NCBI GenBank assembly: GCA_020152595.1
Contig: JAIGNY010001857.1
Location: 1,170,001-1,234,000, forward strand
Length of the DNA stretch: 64,000 bases
Direction of reading: 5' to 3'
Origin: Chiridota heheva
Lineage: Eukaryota > Echinodermata > Holothuroidea > Apodida > Chiridotidae
Shown: positions 10,419 through 22,149 of the stretch, piece by piece
How positions within the stretch are numbered: position 1 is the stretch's first letter
Layout of the letters: every line of letters starts with the position of its first letter
Position numbers and translations under genes: made by a program
The notes under the pieces: model-generated
What the model was told of the DNA's origin: nothing
Seen by the model: the letters and a program-made list of their open reading frames with translations, nothing else
Database searches by the model: none

Positions 10419-13400
10419 TTAAAGGAGCTCTCGAGTGAGGGCATCTTTTTTATTTACGGGCATATCATCCAATCAATTTTTGTGATCCGTTTTTCATATA
10501 TTTAATCTCGATGAAAGTTTGTTCACTCGCTGAGTGATCTTGAACATTCATTGTGTGTGTGTGTAACTTCTGTACACGTTAAGCATTGGTATGGTACGTA
10601 CAAGAGCGACAAAATTATTGCACCTACAGTTAAAACTTAAAGCTTGGTATTTTTAACGAATGAAGTATCCTATGCTAATACTGCAGTAACGTATGACGGA
10701 CTCAGAGTATTGGACTCTAACGTTAGTTTAATAATTAACTCCTTTTCAAAATATCATGTCCTTAATGCCTAATATTACCTTTAATGCCTAATGACACTAG
10801 ACTAAGACTCGATGGAAGAACTCGTGGCTGAATCATTACTAAATGACCGTTGAAATGCATTCTAACCATGAAAAGAAGCCAACTCAAAGCAAAGTTTATT
10901 GGGTGACCATGTTTACAAGAAAAAAACAGTAACAAAATAAACTTGGTGTGCATTTGTTGAGTCCTAACAATGAGTGATTACCCTACACAGCTAGGCCTAC
11001 TGTATGTGTATAATACCCTACTGTATGTGTATGATACCCTACTGTATGTGTATGATACCTACTGTATGTGTATGATACCCTACTGTATGTGTATGATACC
11101 TACTGTATGTGTATGATACCCTACTGTATGTGTATGATACCCTACTGTATGTGTATGATACCCTACTGTATGTGTATGATACCCTACTGTATGTGTATGA
11201 TACCCTACTGTATGTGTATGATACCCTACTGTATGTGTATGATACCCTACTGTATGTGTATGATACCCTACTGTATGTGTATGATACCCTACTGTATGTG
11301 TATGATACCCTACTGTATGTGTATGATACCCTACTGTATGTGTATGATACCCACTGTATGTGTATGATACCCTACTGCATGTGTATGATACCCTACTGCA
11401 TGTGTATGATACCCTACTGCATGTGTATGATACCCTACTGCATGTGTATGATACCCTACTGTATGTGTATGATACCCTACTGTATGTGTATGATACCCTA
11501 CTGCGTGTGTATGATACCCCACTGCATGTGTATGATACCCCACTGCATGTGTATGATACCCTACTGTATGTGTATGATACCCTACTGTATGTGTATGATA
11601 CCCTACTGTATGTGTATGATACCCTACTGTATGTGTATGATACCCTACTGTATGTGTACTGTATGTGTATGATACCCTACTGTATGTGTATGATACCCTA
11701 CTGTATGTGTATGATACCCTACTGTATGTGTATGATACCCTACTGTATGTGTATGATACCCCACTGTATGTGTATGATACCCTACTGTATGTGTATGATG
11801 ATACCTACTGTACTGTATGTGATATGATACCCTACTGTATGATACCCTACTGTATGTGTATGATACCCTACTGTATGTGTATGATACCCCCTGTACTGTA
11901 TGATGTATGTGTATGATACCCTACTGATACCCTACTGCATGTGTATGATACCCCACTGTATGTGATGCCCTACTGTATGATATGATGCCCTACTGTATGT
12001 GTATGATACCCTACTTATGATACCCTACTGATACCCTACTGTATGTGTATGTATGCCTACTGTATGTGTATGATACCCTACTGTATGTGTATGATGTGTA
12101 TGATACCCTACTGTATGTGTATGATACCCTACCCACACTGTATGTGTATGATATGCCCTATGTATGTGTATGATACCCCCATGTGTATGATGCCCTACTG
12201 TATGTGTATGATACCCTACTGTATGTGTATGATACCCCTGCATGTGTATGACTGCACTGTATGTATGTGTATGATACCCTACTGTATGTGTATGATACCC
12301 TACTGTATGTGTATGATACCCTGTGTATATGTATGATACCCTACTGTATGTGTATGATGATACTCTACTGTATACTGTATGTGTATGATACCCTACTGTG
12401 TGATGATACCCTACTGTATGTGTATGATACCCTACTGTATGTGTATGATGCCCTACTGTATGTGTATGATACCCTGCTGCATGTATGTATGTGCTGTATG
12501 TGTATGTGTATGATACCCTACTGTATGTGTATGATACCCCACTGTATGTGTATGATACCCTACTGTATGTGTATGATACCCTACTGTATGTGTATGATAC
12601 CCTACTGTATGTGTATGATACCCCACTGTATGTGTATGATACCCTACTGTATGTGTATGATACCTACTGTATGTGTATGATACCCTACTGTATGTGTATG
12701 ACCCTACTGTATGTGTATGATACCCTACTGTATGTGTATGATACCCTACTGTATGTGTATGCCCTACTGTATGTGATACCTACTGTATGTGTATGATACC
12801 CTACTGTATGTACCTACTGTATGTGTATGATACCCTACTGTATGTGTATGATACCCTACTGTATGTGTGTATGATACCATACTGTATGTGTATGATACCC
12901 TACTGTATGTGTATGATACCCTACTGTATGTGTATGATACCCTACTGTATGTGTATGATACCCTACTGTATGTGTATGATACCCTACTGTATGTGTATGA
13001 TACCTACTGTATGTGTATGATACCCTACTGTATGTGTATGATACCCTACTGTATGATACCCCTACTGTATGTGTATGATACCCTACTGTATGTGTATGAT
13101 ACCTACTGTATGTGTGATGCCCTACTGTATGTGTATGATACCCTACTGTATGTGTATGATACCCTACTGTATGTGTATGATACCCTACTGTATGTGTATG
13201 ATACCCTACTGTATGTGTATGATACCCTACTGCATGTGTATGATACCCTACTGCATGTGTATGATCAGCAATGCAGCAGATCTATGAACATTCATATCCT
13301 GAGAGAGACTCTATGATTGTGTGTGTGTACCTACCCCGGTATAGCCTATACAAGACACGCACTGAATTATTTTGGAGACTCTAATAAAATACGTCCGCAC

Positions 13401-13423
13401 TTTTTGGTCGAGTGCTCATTTAA
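10419..13423. mobile_element. TTAA-bounded element expanded by an internal minisatellite
   Basis: The left end is TTAAAGGAGCTCTCGAGTGA with TTAA at 10419-10422. The right end, reverse-complemented, reads TTAAATGAGCACTCGACC then AAAAAGTGCGGAC, with TTAA at 13420-13423. The ends align with those of the small MITEs at 14681 and 21939, which lack the array. The interior is about 575 bp of unique DNA, the 2.3-kb 21-bp array, and about 125 bp of right flank. No transposase is visible. A TTAA duplication is typical of the piggyBac superfamily, but the terminal bases are not the classic piggyBac ones, so the superfamily is left open. Confidence 0.6.
10998..13266. repeat. 21-bp minisatellite, about 105 copies
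   Basis: The unit is TACTGTATGTGTATGATACC plus C. Copies from 10998 to about 11790 and from 12500 to 13266 are nearly uniform, whereas the middle (about 11790-12480) is full of short indels and partial units. The seven-codon unit keeps frames open (for example MCMIPYC), which I do not take as coding. It lies wholly inside the TTAA-bounded element. Confidence 0.97.
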
Positions 13424-13479
13424 AATCATCCCAAGTGTGACATTGTACTCAATGCGACCCTATGTTCCAAAATATTAGA

Positions 13480-14156
13480 TTTTGAAACAAATTTTTAATA
13501 CCAAAATCATGCCAAAAAACGCTTAGTTTCTGGGGCTTTGCCCCCAGCTGTACCAAGACACTTTGACCCTGGATTTGACACAGTATTAAGCAATTTTCTG
13601 CTATCAAAACCACAAGAAATACTTTCGGGAGCATCGCCTTTAGATTTAACATATTTTAAAGCAATTTTCTGCTATGAAAATCACGAGACCATATAAGGAA
13701 TTGGGGCTTTCTCTACCAGGTCTTCACCCCTATGATTTGGCACAACTTCAAACAATTTTTTTGCTACCAAAAAAGCTTCTCCTTAGATTTGACCAAATTG
13801 TAAACCATTTTCTGCCATTAAAAGTGCAGTGCCCTCACCCTGGATTTAAGCAATATTTTGTTATCAAATCACAAGAAACTCAGGACTTCCAGTAGCTTCC
13901 CTTCTTAGACCTGAAAGTGCTTCAACCTTGAGAGTTGTGACAATATTAAGCAATTTTTTGCTCTCAGAATCGCTAGAAATGCAGAGCTTTCAGCCTTCCA
14001 GAGGATTCGTCCACACATTTAACATAATTTTAAACAACTTTCTGCTATCAAATTATGAGAAATGCAAGGCTTAATTAGACCCTGGATTTTGACTCAATAT
14101 TAAGGAGATATTCTGCAATCAAAATCACATGAAACACAGGGCTTTGCCCCTTGGAT
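13480..14156. repeat. Diverged roughly 100-bp repeats, about seven units
   Basis: The motif AAGCAATTTTCTGCTATCAAA followed by a variant of TCACAAGAAA recurs near 13590, 13660, 13810, 13945, 14030 and 14110, often near a GGGGCTTTGCCCC-like palindrome. Spacing is irregular and divergence high. Reverse-complement relatives lie at about 9110-9231. Confidence 0.6.
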
Positions 14157-14424
14157 CCCTAACAGGGCTTGACCCCTAACAGGGCTTGACCCCTAACAGG
14201 CCTTGACCCCTAACAGGGCTTGACCCCTAACAGGGCTTGACCCCTAACAGGGCTTGACCCCTAACAGGGCTTGACCCCTAACAGGGCTTGACCCCTAAAC
14301 AGGGCTTGACGCCTAACGGGGCTTCATCCCTAACAGGGCTTCACCGGGGCCCCTAACAGAGCTTCAACCCTAACAGAGCTTCACCCCTAACAGGACTTGA
14401 TCCCTAACAGGGCTTCACCCCTAA
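14157..14424. repeat. 17-bp minisatellite, inverted copy, about 16 units
   Basis: The unit is CCCTAACAGGGCTTGAC, the reverse complement of the unit at 9232-9505. TTGAC-type units come first and TTCAC-type later, mirroring variant types in the other array. Confidence 0.95.
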
Positions 14425-14680
14425 GTACCATTTCAGGCAATCTGAGGGCATAACTTGGTACGCTACACACCAACTGATGGTGGCACTTCGCTTAGAAGGC
14501 CAATTTTGTAAACCCCCCCCTTCCTTACTAAAAAATTCTGGGTGGGGTTGAATTTCGAAGAAATTTGCAAGAAAATCTTATTTCGTGAAAAATGGGTGGT
14601 GGACACATGAAATTGGCTGGATATTGTATCTGGACCAGATTATTTGTATTCTGGTTATTCTTTGCGAGTGTTTTTCTGTT

Positions 14681-14969
14681 TTAAAGGAGCTGGTGGATGA
14701 AAAGTGAGGGCATTAGTTTTTGCCAGTTTGTGTGGATTTTAACCAATAGAAATCACGGTCTGTTTTGACAGAAATGTCGAACCTATCGCGTACGAGCAAA
14801 CAAATTAATTCCCAAATTTAACAGGAAAACACATGCAAATTTTGAGTGACTCAGGTTGGGGTTTAGTAGGTTGTATGATACTCCACCACTGGGTGCAAGA
14901 AAGGTATTCGCTTTAGTGTGAGACTCATATTAAATACACCCTCACTTTTTGGCCACCAGCTACTTAAAA
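14681..14969. mobile_element. MITE, 289 bp, TTAA-bounded
   Basis: The left end is TTAAAGGAGCTGGTGGATGA then AAAGTGAGGGC. The right end, reverse-complemented, is TTAAGTAGCTGGTGGCC then AAAAAGTGAGGGTG. TTAA lies at 14681-14684 and 14966-14969, consistent with a TTAA target duplication. No coding capacity. It belongs to the same terminal family as 8690, 10419 and 21939. Confidence 0.85.
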
Positions 14970-16380
14970 GTGAATGCAATGCTTAACAAATTGTGAAGCG
15001 CATTCATAGGGGATTTTAATATATTTCCCAAATGCATTAATTATATCACCACTAATACATGAATATAGAGCTGAAATATATAAATGTAGGTCAGGGGCAT
15101 TGTGTAATACTTTCAAGGAAGAAATTATTCAGATTTGCATTGACAGTTTATGCAGGACTTTACAGGCATCTACTTCATACCTCAAAGGACTTTCAAGGTA
15201 TAACTTTAACTAGAGCAGCGATGCCCCACCGAAAAGATTAAGATGAAAGATTTAGCAATGAATGTAACAACACTCGAGTATTTGACGTCTTCAAATTAAT
15301 CAAATGAATTATGTTATCAGAAACAAATGCTGGGTGGGTGCTTACTTAGATTAGGGGCACTTAACATATACATCAAATAGGTTATGTTTTTTTCACTGGT
15401 ACCTATTTATTGACTAGCTTTCTTTATTTTATGTTTTGGTTTTGTAGAGTTTTACTAAATTAATGATTTTTTTTTTAACTGGTTTTCATTTTAACAAAGC
15501 TTACAATTCCCGTTAGGGCTACACCATATAATTTTTAGCATGTATTATAAAACATAACACAACTTTTTTAGTCAGGTGGCTTAGGTTCAAATTTTGCTTC
15601 TATTTATACTTGATGGATTAAAGCACCAAACTTTGTACAGTCATTATTTAGGTTCTATGGGACAAATCTAGAGGGGTGCCCAAAAGTATGGGTCGAGGGC
15701 AATCCAAGGTCAAAGGTCATTAAAGGGTCAATATTCAAAATACCCCAGTCCCATCGACTTGCATATCAAATTACTCGGCTGCTCATGAGGAGTCCAAAAA
15801 TGTGTAGTTCTTAAACAATACATGTGACCTTCAGCTGCCTTGCTATGGCAGGAAATATGCTACCTGTCATCAAACTTTCGACTGGTTGTTGTAATTTCAT
15901 TTTTAAGTCAAATTAGTTTGGTCCAAATTTAGGTGGTATCCAATACGTGATTAAAAGCACCATGCTTGGCACAGTTGTTCTTTAGGTCCCGAGGTGCCCG
16001 AATATGAAGGCCAAGGTCAGGTCTGGGACTCGAGCTTAGAAAATTGTGCCCTCAAATCTAAAAAATAACACAATTGGACTCAAATCTACATCTTAAATGT
16101 TTATTTCAAGTCAACCCAACCAATAGAAGTGGTACAAATGCATGAGACAATGTCATGAAACTCTTTTAAGGACTTAGAATTTGTAACTTGGGACTTAAAA
16201 TATGGCTGCTATCCAAGATGGCAGCCAAAATAGTATGTTATGTATAAATGTCTTCATACAGCTGTGAATTAACCAAAATGAAATCGGCTAATAAACTTCA
16301 AAAGTGTATTTGCCATGTAATGTTCTTTTGATTTTAAAACATTGTGAAAAGTTAAGATGTTTATAAAAAAGATTTGTGAG
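14970..16380. other. Non-coding, with a roughly 330-bp diverged direct repeat
   Basis: A segment containing GGATTAAAGCACCA and TATTTAGGTTC near 15613-15655 recurs as GATTAAAAGCACCATGC and CTTTAGGTCC near 15947-15985, suggesting an old dimer of a repeat of about 332 bp. CAAGATGGCAGCC near 16214 is a common short motif. No gene was recognised. Confidence 0.4.
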
Positions 16381-16391
16381 CGTATTTTTAC

Positions 16392-16860
16392 AGTGGGGGC
16401 TCTGGACAATATCGACCATAACCTGTCCTCTACCACACACAGCTTTGCCAGTTTCCCACTGCTACAAATCTTGGTATCAGCCAATCATGGTTGGACCTTG
16501 TAAAGACAATACTACTCATCATTACCAGACAAATATCATACCGTGCCAGATGTTGCTATATCGAGAAAGTAACTGTGCCAAAGGTACTAATACCCAGCAC
16601 TACAAGTCATATTGACAAAGAACAAGGAATCTGAATGGATTAAACACAGCATTCCACTATCATCAAAGAAACGCTGGAAAAAGAATAATTCATGGCCCGC
16701 ATATCACGAGTCTCATCAATTAGAGCCTACAGTTCCAGCAAGCATATTGCCCTGCTGCTTTTATTTTTTGAGAAAGCCTGGCTATCCACTGCTCTTAGTA
16801 TTGCTGGGTATTTGGGAACTACTCCCTTTATTTTGTGCCACACAGCTTTGGTGTTAAGTT
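16392..16860 (+). pseudogene. Degraded coding remnant with DNIDHN-SSTT and AYH-LF-EKA motifs
   Basis: On the plus strand, GALDNIDHNLSSTT is encoded at about 16396-16437. Further on, SWPAYHESHQLEPTVPASI (about 16690-16746) continues after a frameshift as ALLLLFFEKAWLSTAL (about 16750-16800). From memory, a multicopy family of uncharacterised invertebrate proteins, probably transposon-linked, carries both motifs in this order: D-N-I-D-H-N-x-S-S-T-T, then W-x-A-Y-H-x-S-x-Q and A-L-L-x-L-F-x-E-K-A. The region between them is in another frame and partly unrecognisable. Multiple frameshifts show it is not functional. Function of the family is unknown to me, and the assignment needs a profile search. 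Confidence 0.45.
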
Positions 16861-17151
16861 TGATCCACATCTATACGTTTGTGTTAATGTCCTGCCTTAT
16901 AGTCACAAAATGATGCAAAAGAATCCACATGCATTGATCTGGTTAGTTTAGCCTACGTCAGCTGTCCACAAAAATCTAAGACATGTTTTGTGATACTTTT
17001 GGTGGAAAGTTCAGAGAACAACTATATTTGAAAAGTCTATTAACAGAGCATTGAGTTTATTATCATAAGATAGAGCTATTAATTAATTTCTGCTTCACTC
17101 TTAACACATAGCAGCTAAAAGGTACTAAACTAAACTATAGGCAAGTTAACA

Positions 17152-17828
17152 CAGTGGCATAACTATATAAAAAAAAAGTAATTGGTAAAATTAAAGAAAA
17201 TTTCTCAAAAATTGCAGGAATTTTCCACAAGAAAAAAATGTAAGGAAACTTCACCAAAATGAAGGAGAATTAAAGAAAATTTTCATGAAAATAAAGGAAA
17301 TTCCCAAAATTGTGAAAGAGATAATAACTGCAATCTTTGAAGGAAAGTTAAGTTTCAAGTGTGTGTGTTGTTTTTTTGTTTTTTTTTGGGGGGGGGGGGT
17401 CCTAGCCCTCAGATAAGTGATCCTTCTTACACCCATCAGGCACCCACAAACATACCTTTTTATGCCGAAAATTATATGTAAGCCATCTTTTATTAGAGAG
17501 GCTGAAGGACGTTTTCCCCCTCCTGCCATAAAAAAAAAAACCTGGAACCCATTTTTGTCTTTTTCCAGTATGTCTGTGAACTTCAAGCCAAGGATGTTCT
17601 AATGACAGCATAATCATCTAAGTCTTTTTTATTAATCACTTGGTAAACAAACAACTTAAAATCTACAAAACACTGCAAAATAGTTAATTGCTTCTTCTGA
17701 TCTTAAGGTTCATATTTTGCAAAAGAAAATGTTTTCCAATTAGAGATGAAATTTTCTGACAAAAATCTGATTGAGGCTGCTCTGTCCCCCCCCCCCCCTC
17801 CCCCTGCACACCCCTTAGTTACACCACT
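17152..17828. mobile_element. hAT-like element with AT-rich degenerate core
   Basis: The left end CAGTGGCATAACTATA and the reverse-complemented right end AAGTGGTGTAACTAAGGGG are alike. The interior has AAATT-rich motifs (17180-17310), a long G run (17390) and a C run (17787). No clear 8-bp target duplication is visible. No transposase. Confidence 0.45.
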
Positions 17829-17892
17829 TGGTTGCAGGACTCATATATACAGTACTGATATGTGTTTTAAATAATATCACCCCAGTAATCAG

Positions 17893-18070
17893 GGACATAA
17901 TTCAGCTATCAAGGGCATGGCTTATATCAGGGCATTGTGAGGTCATAATTCAGCTATCAAAGGCATGGCTTATATCAGGCATTGTGTGGACATAATTCAG
18001 CTATCAAGGCATGGCTTATATCAGGGCATTGTGAGGACATAATTCAGCTATAAGGGGCATGGCTTATACC
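17893..18070. repeat. 47-bp tandem repeat, about 3.8 copies
   Basis: The unit contains GACATAATTCAGCTATCAAG and GGCATGGCTTATATCAGGGC. Starts at 17894, 17942, 17989 and 18035 give periods of 48, 47 and 46 bp. Confidence 0.9.
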
Positions 18071-19405
18071 TATACCAGGAAGTTATCATTTTAGCCTGAC
18101 CTGTCATGAGCAGTTGACCATTTCTAAAAACAAACTTTGACCAAGTTCTAAGTTTAAATGTTCAGGGATAATCTCCCCAGGTTTGAATAGCAAAGTGCAC
18201 TGTCATTTAGAATACAAAATGCAACAAATTCTAAATTGGGTATTCTTTTAAGTTCAAATTCATCCCCAAGACACTTAATTACAATTGATATTCTTTTAAA
18301 GTGCCAGAAGCATTGTTCACTTATTCATTATTTTTGTTACTATATTCCTATTTATCCCAAGACACATAATTACAAATTCTTTTGAAGGGTCAGAGCTATT
18401 GTTTAACTTCTTTTCATGTCAGAACACATATTTTAATTGCTATTCATGTCAGGAATGCATATTCTTTTAAGTAGCTATTATATAAATTCCTATTCAACAG
18501 AGCTAGATAAGTAGTTCAAATTCCTTTCTGAGGGCAGAAATCTTTCGCTCCCTAATAGCTGAACACAGGCTGGGAAGAATCATTCGCCTACTCGCCATGT
18601 AAAGATATGATAGTATGCTACGTTACTCGCCACACTTAATAAAGCCATTGCGAGTGAAAATCTCTTTTTGATATTTATAATGAATTGCTTTATTTCGGGT
18701 AACATGCTTACAATAAATACTGTCTTGTGTTTTTTCTTTACTAAAAAAATGCCTCCACACACACACACAAAATTAAGTGGTATTTCCATTAAAATCCGAA
18801 ACATAAATCAATATTTGGCCAATAGCCATAAACTTAAATTGTCCAAAACACCACCTTATATGTGTGTGGACATATACACTGTTTACATACAGCGAACAGT
18901 ATTGTATGAAGTACCTGTAAAAATTGTGCAATATCTCGTAATTTTTAAAGCCAATGGTTTTCAAATAGGCCTAATTTGTGTTAATTATTCAAAAAATATT
19001 TACGTCGGTCTCATGTTTTAGTGCCCCACCCATATGAAACCTGTGTCGGGGGTTCTGCAGCAATTTACTGCGTGACCCAGCTACACAGATAAATCTGATT
19101 GGCTCAAGTAGCTTGCAATAAATGCGTTAGTGTCAACATGGGTGGGAATGCTATATCTTTGTGGGTAAAGTCTTTGCTTTATTTTTTGTTACGTATTTGA
19201 CCATGTGGTCTATTCCCAGGTGTTATTGTGTTGCGATTACAAGAGAATTAAACAAAACTTTGCAAGTAGTTACTTGGGGAGGGTTGTGTTTTTTTAAAGA
19301 AAAAAATGAAAGATCCAATGATAGTATTCAAGTCACTGTCAATTGCATATATCCTTTTCCACGTTGCATACATGTACATTTGATCTTAAACTGGAGGAGT
19401 ATGGT
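18071..19405. other. Non-coding stretch, nothing recognised
   Basis: Short AT-rich frames exist without motifs. Variants of TATTCTTTTAAGT recur a few times between 18240 and 18480, too loosely to call an array. Confidence 0.4.
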
Positions 19406-19830
19406 TTGGTTTCTTGATGTTTAACGGCACTGCGACAGTCAGAGTCAAATGTGCCAAGAGGGTGTTAATAAATAATGGTGTACAAGTTAGGATAGTGAGG
19501 AGATGGAAGGTTTGTAAGGGAGATAAGGGGGAAAGGCTGAATGTGGGGGGAAAAATTTAGGTGAAAAGAAAAAGGTGAGTAAGGTTAGGTGTAGAAGGGT
19601 AGGAGATTATATGTGGTGGAAGAGGTTGTTGCGGAGGAAGTTGATGTTTGAGGAAGAATTGTGTTTGAATAGATCAGAGATTGAGGAGAGAAGAGATCTG
19701 GAGTTCTGGTATAGGGGACAGGTTAAGAAAATATGCTTGATGGAGAGATCGGTGTTACAAGTGGGGCAGAGAGGGGCAGGGGAGCAAGATAAGAGTGAGT
19801 GAGAGAGGAGTGGCAGAGGCGGATGCATGA
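19406..19830 (-). pseudogene. LINE 3' end (I/Jockey-like) with C-terminal zinc knuckle
   Basis: On the minus strand, about 19830-19607 encodes CPTCNTDLSIKHIFLTCPLY followed by NSRSLL. This C-x2-C-x7-H-x4-C pattern before a conserved Tyr is the zinc knuckle at the C-terminus of many I/Jockey-group LINE ORF2 proteins. A stop follows, then about 200 bp of 3' UTR ending near 19406 with GCCGTTAAACATCAAG, a type of 3' end common in I-group LINEs. Everything upstream of the knuckle is missing, consistent with 5' truncation. The reading frame around the knuckle is still open. Clade assignment is from motif memory. Confidence 0.75.
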
Positions 19831-19946
19831 GTATGTTACAATCAATTTGAAAAAAAGCAAAACAAAAGAAAAACCTGCTTTGAATTTTGAAAAAAATTAA
19901 GTTCATGTTTTAAGATCTTTGAGATGATCTGATGTTTTTTAAGTCA

Positions 19947-21575
19947 TTGTTAGCTGTGTACCTGTTTTCACATCACATACATGTATTGCTAGTTGTGTAC
20001 CCATTTTCACATCACACACATGTATTGCTAGTTGTGTACCCGTTTTCACATCACATACATGTATTGCTAGTTGTGTACCCGTTTTCACATCACACACATG
20101 TATTGCTAGTTGTGTACTTGTTTTCACATCACATGCATGTATTGTTAGTTGTGTACCCGTTTTCACATCACATACATGTATTGGTAGTTGTGTACCTGTT
20201 TTCACATTACATACATGTATTGCTAGTTGTGTACCCGTTTTCACATCACATACATGTATTGTTAGTTGTGTACCCGTTTTCACATCACATACATGTATTG
20301 CTAGTTGTGTACCTGTTTTCACATCACATACATGTATTGTTAGTTGTTGCCCGTTTTCACATCACATACATGTATTGCTAGTTGTTGCCCGTTTTCACAT
20401 CACATACATGTATTGTTAGTTGTTGCCGTTTTCACATCACATACATGTATTGCTAGTTGTGTACCCGTTTTCACATCACATACATGTATTGCTAGTTGTG
20501 TACCCGTTTTCACATCACATACATGTATTGTTAGTTGTGTACCCGTTTTCACATCACATACATGTATTGTTAGTTGTGTACCCGTTTTCACATCACATAC
20601 ATGTATTGTTAGTTGTGTACCCGTTTTCACATCACATACATGTATTGTTAGTTGTGTACCCGTTTTCACATCACATACATGTATTGTTAGTTGTGTACCC
20701 GTTTTCACATCACATACATGTATTGTTAGTTGTGTACCCGTTTTCACATCACATACATGTATTGTTAGTTGTGTACCCGTTTTCACATCACATACATGTA
20801 TTGTTAGTTGTGTACCCGTTTTCACATCACATACATGTATTGTTAGTTGTTGCCGTTTTCACATCACATACATGTATTGTTAGTTGTGTACCCGTTTTCA
20901 CATCACATACATGTATTGTTAGTTGTGTACCCGTTTTCACATCACATACATGTATTGTTAGTTTGTACCCGTTTTCACATCACATACATGTATTGCTAGT
21001 TGTGTACCTGTTTTCACATCACATACATGTATTGTTAGTTGTTGCCCGTTTTCACATCACATACATGTATTGCTAGTTGTTGCCCGTTTTCACATCACAT
21101 ACATGTATTGTTAGTTGTTGCCCGTTTTCACATCACATACATGTATTGCTAGTTGTGTACCCGTTTTCACATCACATACATGTATTGCTAGTTGTGTACC
21201 CGTTTTCACATCACATACATGTATTGTTAGTTGTGTACCCGTTTTCACATCACATACATGTATTGTTAGTTGTGTACCCATTTTCACATCACATACATGT
21301 ATTGTTAGTTGTGTACCCGTTTTCACATCACATACATGTATTGTTAGTTGTGTACCCGTTTTCACATCACATACATGTATTGTTAGTTGTGTACCCGTTT
21401 TCACATCACATACATGTATTGTTAGTTGTTGCCCGTTTTCACATCACATACATGTATTGTTAGTTGTGTACCCGTTTTCACATCACATACATGTATTGTT
21501 AGTTGTTGCCCGTTTTCACATCACATACATGTATTGTTAGTTGTGTACCCGTTTTCACATCACATACAGGTACAT
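19947..21575. repeat. 39-bp minisatellite, about 42 copies, with higher-order structure
   Basis: The unit contains CCCGTTTTCACATCACATAC and ATGTATTGTTAGTTGTGTA. Each copy has the palindrome ATACATGTAT. Variants are GCTAG versus GTTAG and a shorter form with GTTGCCCG or GTTGCCG in place of GTGTACCCG. The order of variants around 20311-20500 recurs around 21006-21200, an offset of about 695 bp. Apparent open frames in both directions arise from the 13-codon unit. Confidence 0.97.
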
Positions 21576-21938
21576 TTGATTTAAAACTACATGAATATGT
21601 TTTAAACAATGTAGAAAATAAAATGAGAAAACATAAACGCAGTCTAGTTATTCATGGACACCAAAAGGCTCATCTCTTTAAGTGGGCGGAGCTTCTGAGC
21701 TTTCCTAACGCATAGAATACTTTATCTTTCCAAAATAGTCCAGAAACAAATTTCCTGCCGCTGAATATCAGACTAGTATAGTATGTACTACTACAGTATA
21801 GCAGTACAGTATACTGCTCACAGTACGTATATACTGCGCCAAAACAGGCATTGAGTGTAAACTTTCTGCCATACTTGTTTGTGCCAGTGGGCCTGAAATT
21901 AATGTTTCCAAATCCAAAGTTTGTGCATGTTGTTGATT
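21576..21938. other. Non-coding stretch
   Basis: Nothing recognised, apart from short repeats of AGTATA and ACAGTATA between 21778 and 21835. Confidence 0.4.
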
Positions 21939-22149
21939 TGAAGGAACACTAGACTGAATAGTGAGCGCATATTATATAGCACACAGCGGGAGAGCACATT
22001 TTCTGTTAAATATGAAAATTCAAGTGACCTTTGCCCTCACGTCATATGTGGGCTATGGAGGCCTGAAGTTTATTAATCTGTTGTCGATAACATATCTGTA
22101 AAATTCGCAAAAACGAGCGCCATCTCGTTTTGGTCGGATGCTCCTTTAA
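21939..22149. mobile_element. MITE, about 210 bp, inverted relative of the 8690 copy
   Basis: The left end contains AACACTAGACTGAATAGTGA. The right end CGTTTTGGTCGGATGCTCCT is followed by TTAA (22146-22149). The interior AAGTGACCTTTGCCCTCACG and GGGCTATGGAGGC is the reverse complement of the interior of the 8690-8906 copy. More diverged than that copy. Confidence 0.75.

Noticed and set aside
10998..13316. CRISPR-like regular array
   Set aside because: There are no unique spacers: the 21-bp units are contiguous, as in a minisatellite. The same holds for every other array here.
15707..15719. AGGTCAAAGGTCA, a direct repeat matching nuclear-receptor DR1 sites, followed by AGGGTCA
   Set aside because: It lies in repeat-like DNA with no promoter or gene nearby; regulatory function cannot be supported.
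16692..16913. Hydrophobic plus-strand frame as a small membrane protein
   Set aside because: Its start overlaps a frameshifted remnant in another frame, and the hydrophobicity follows from T-rich DNA.
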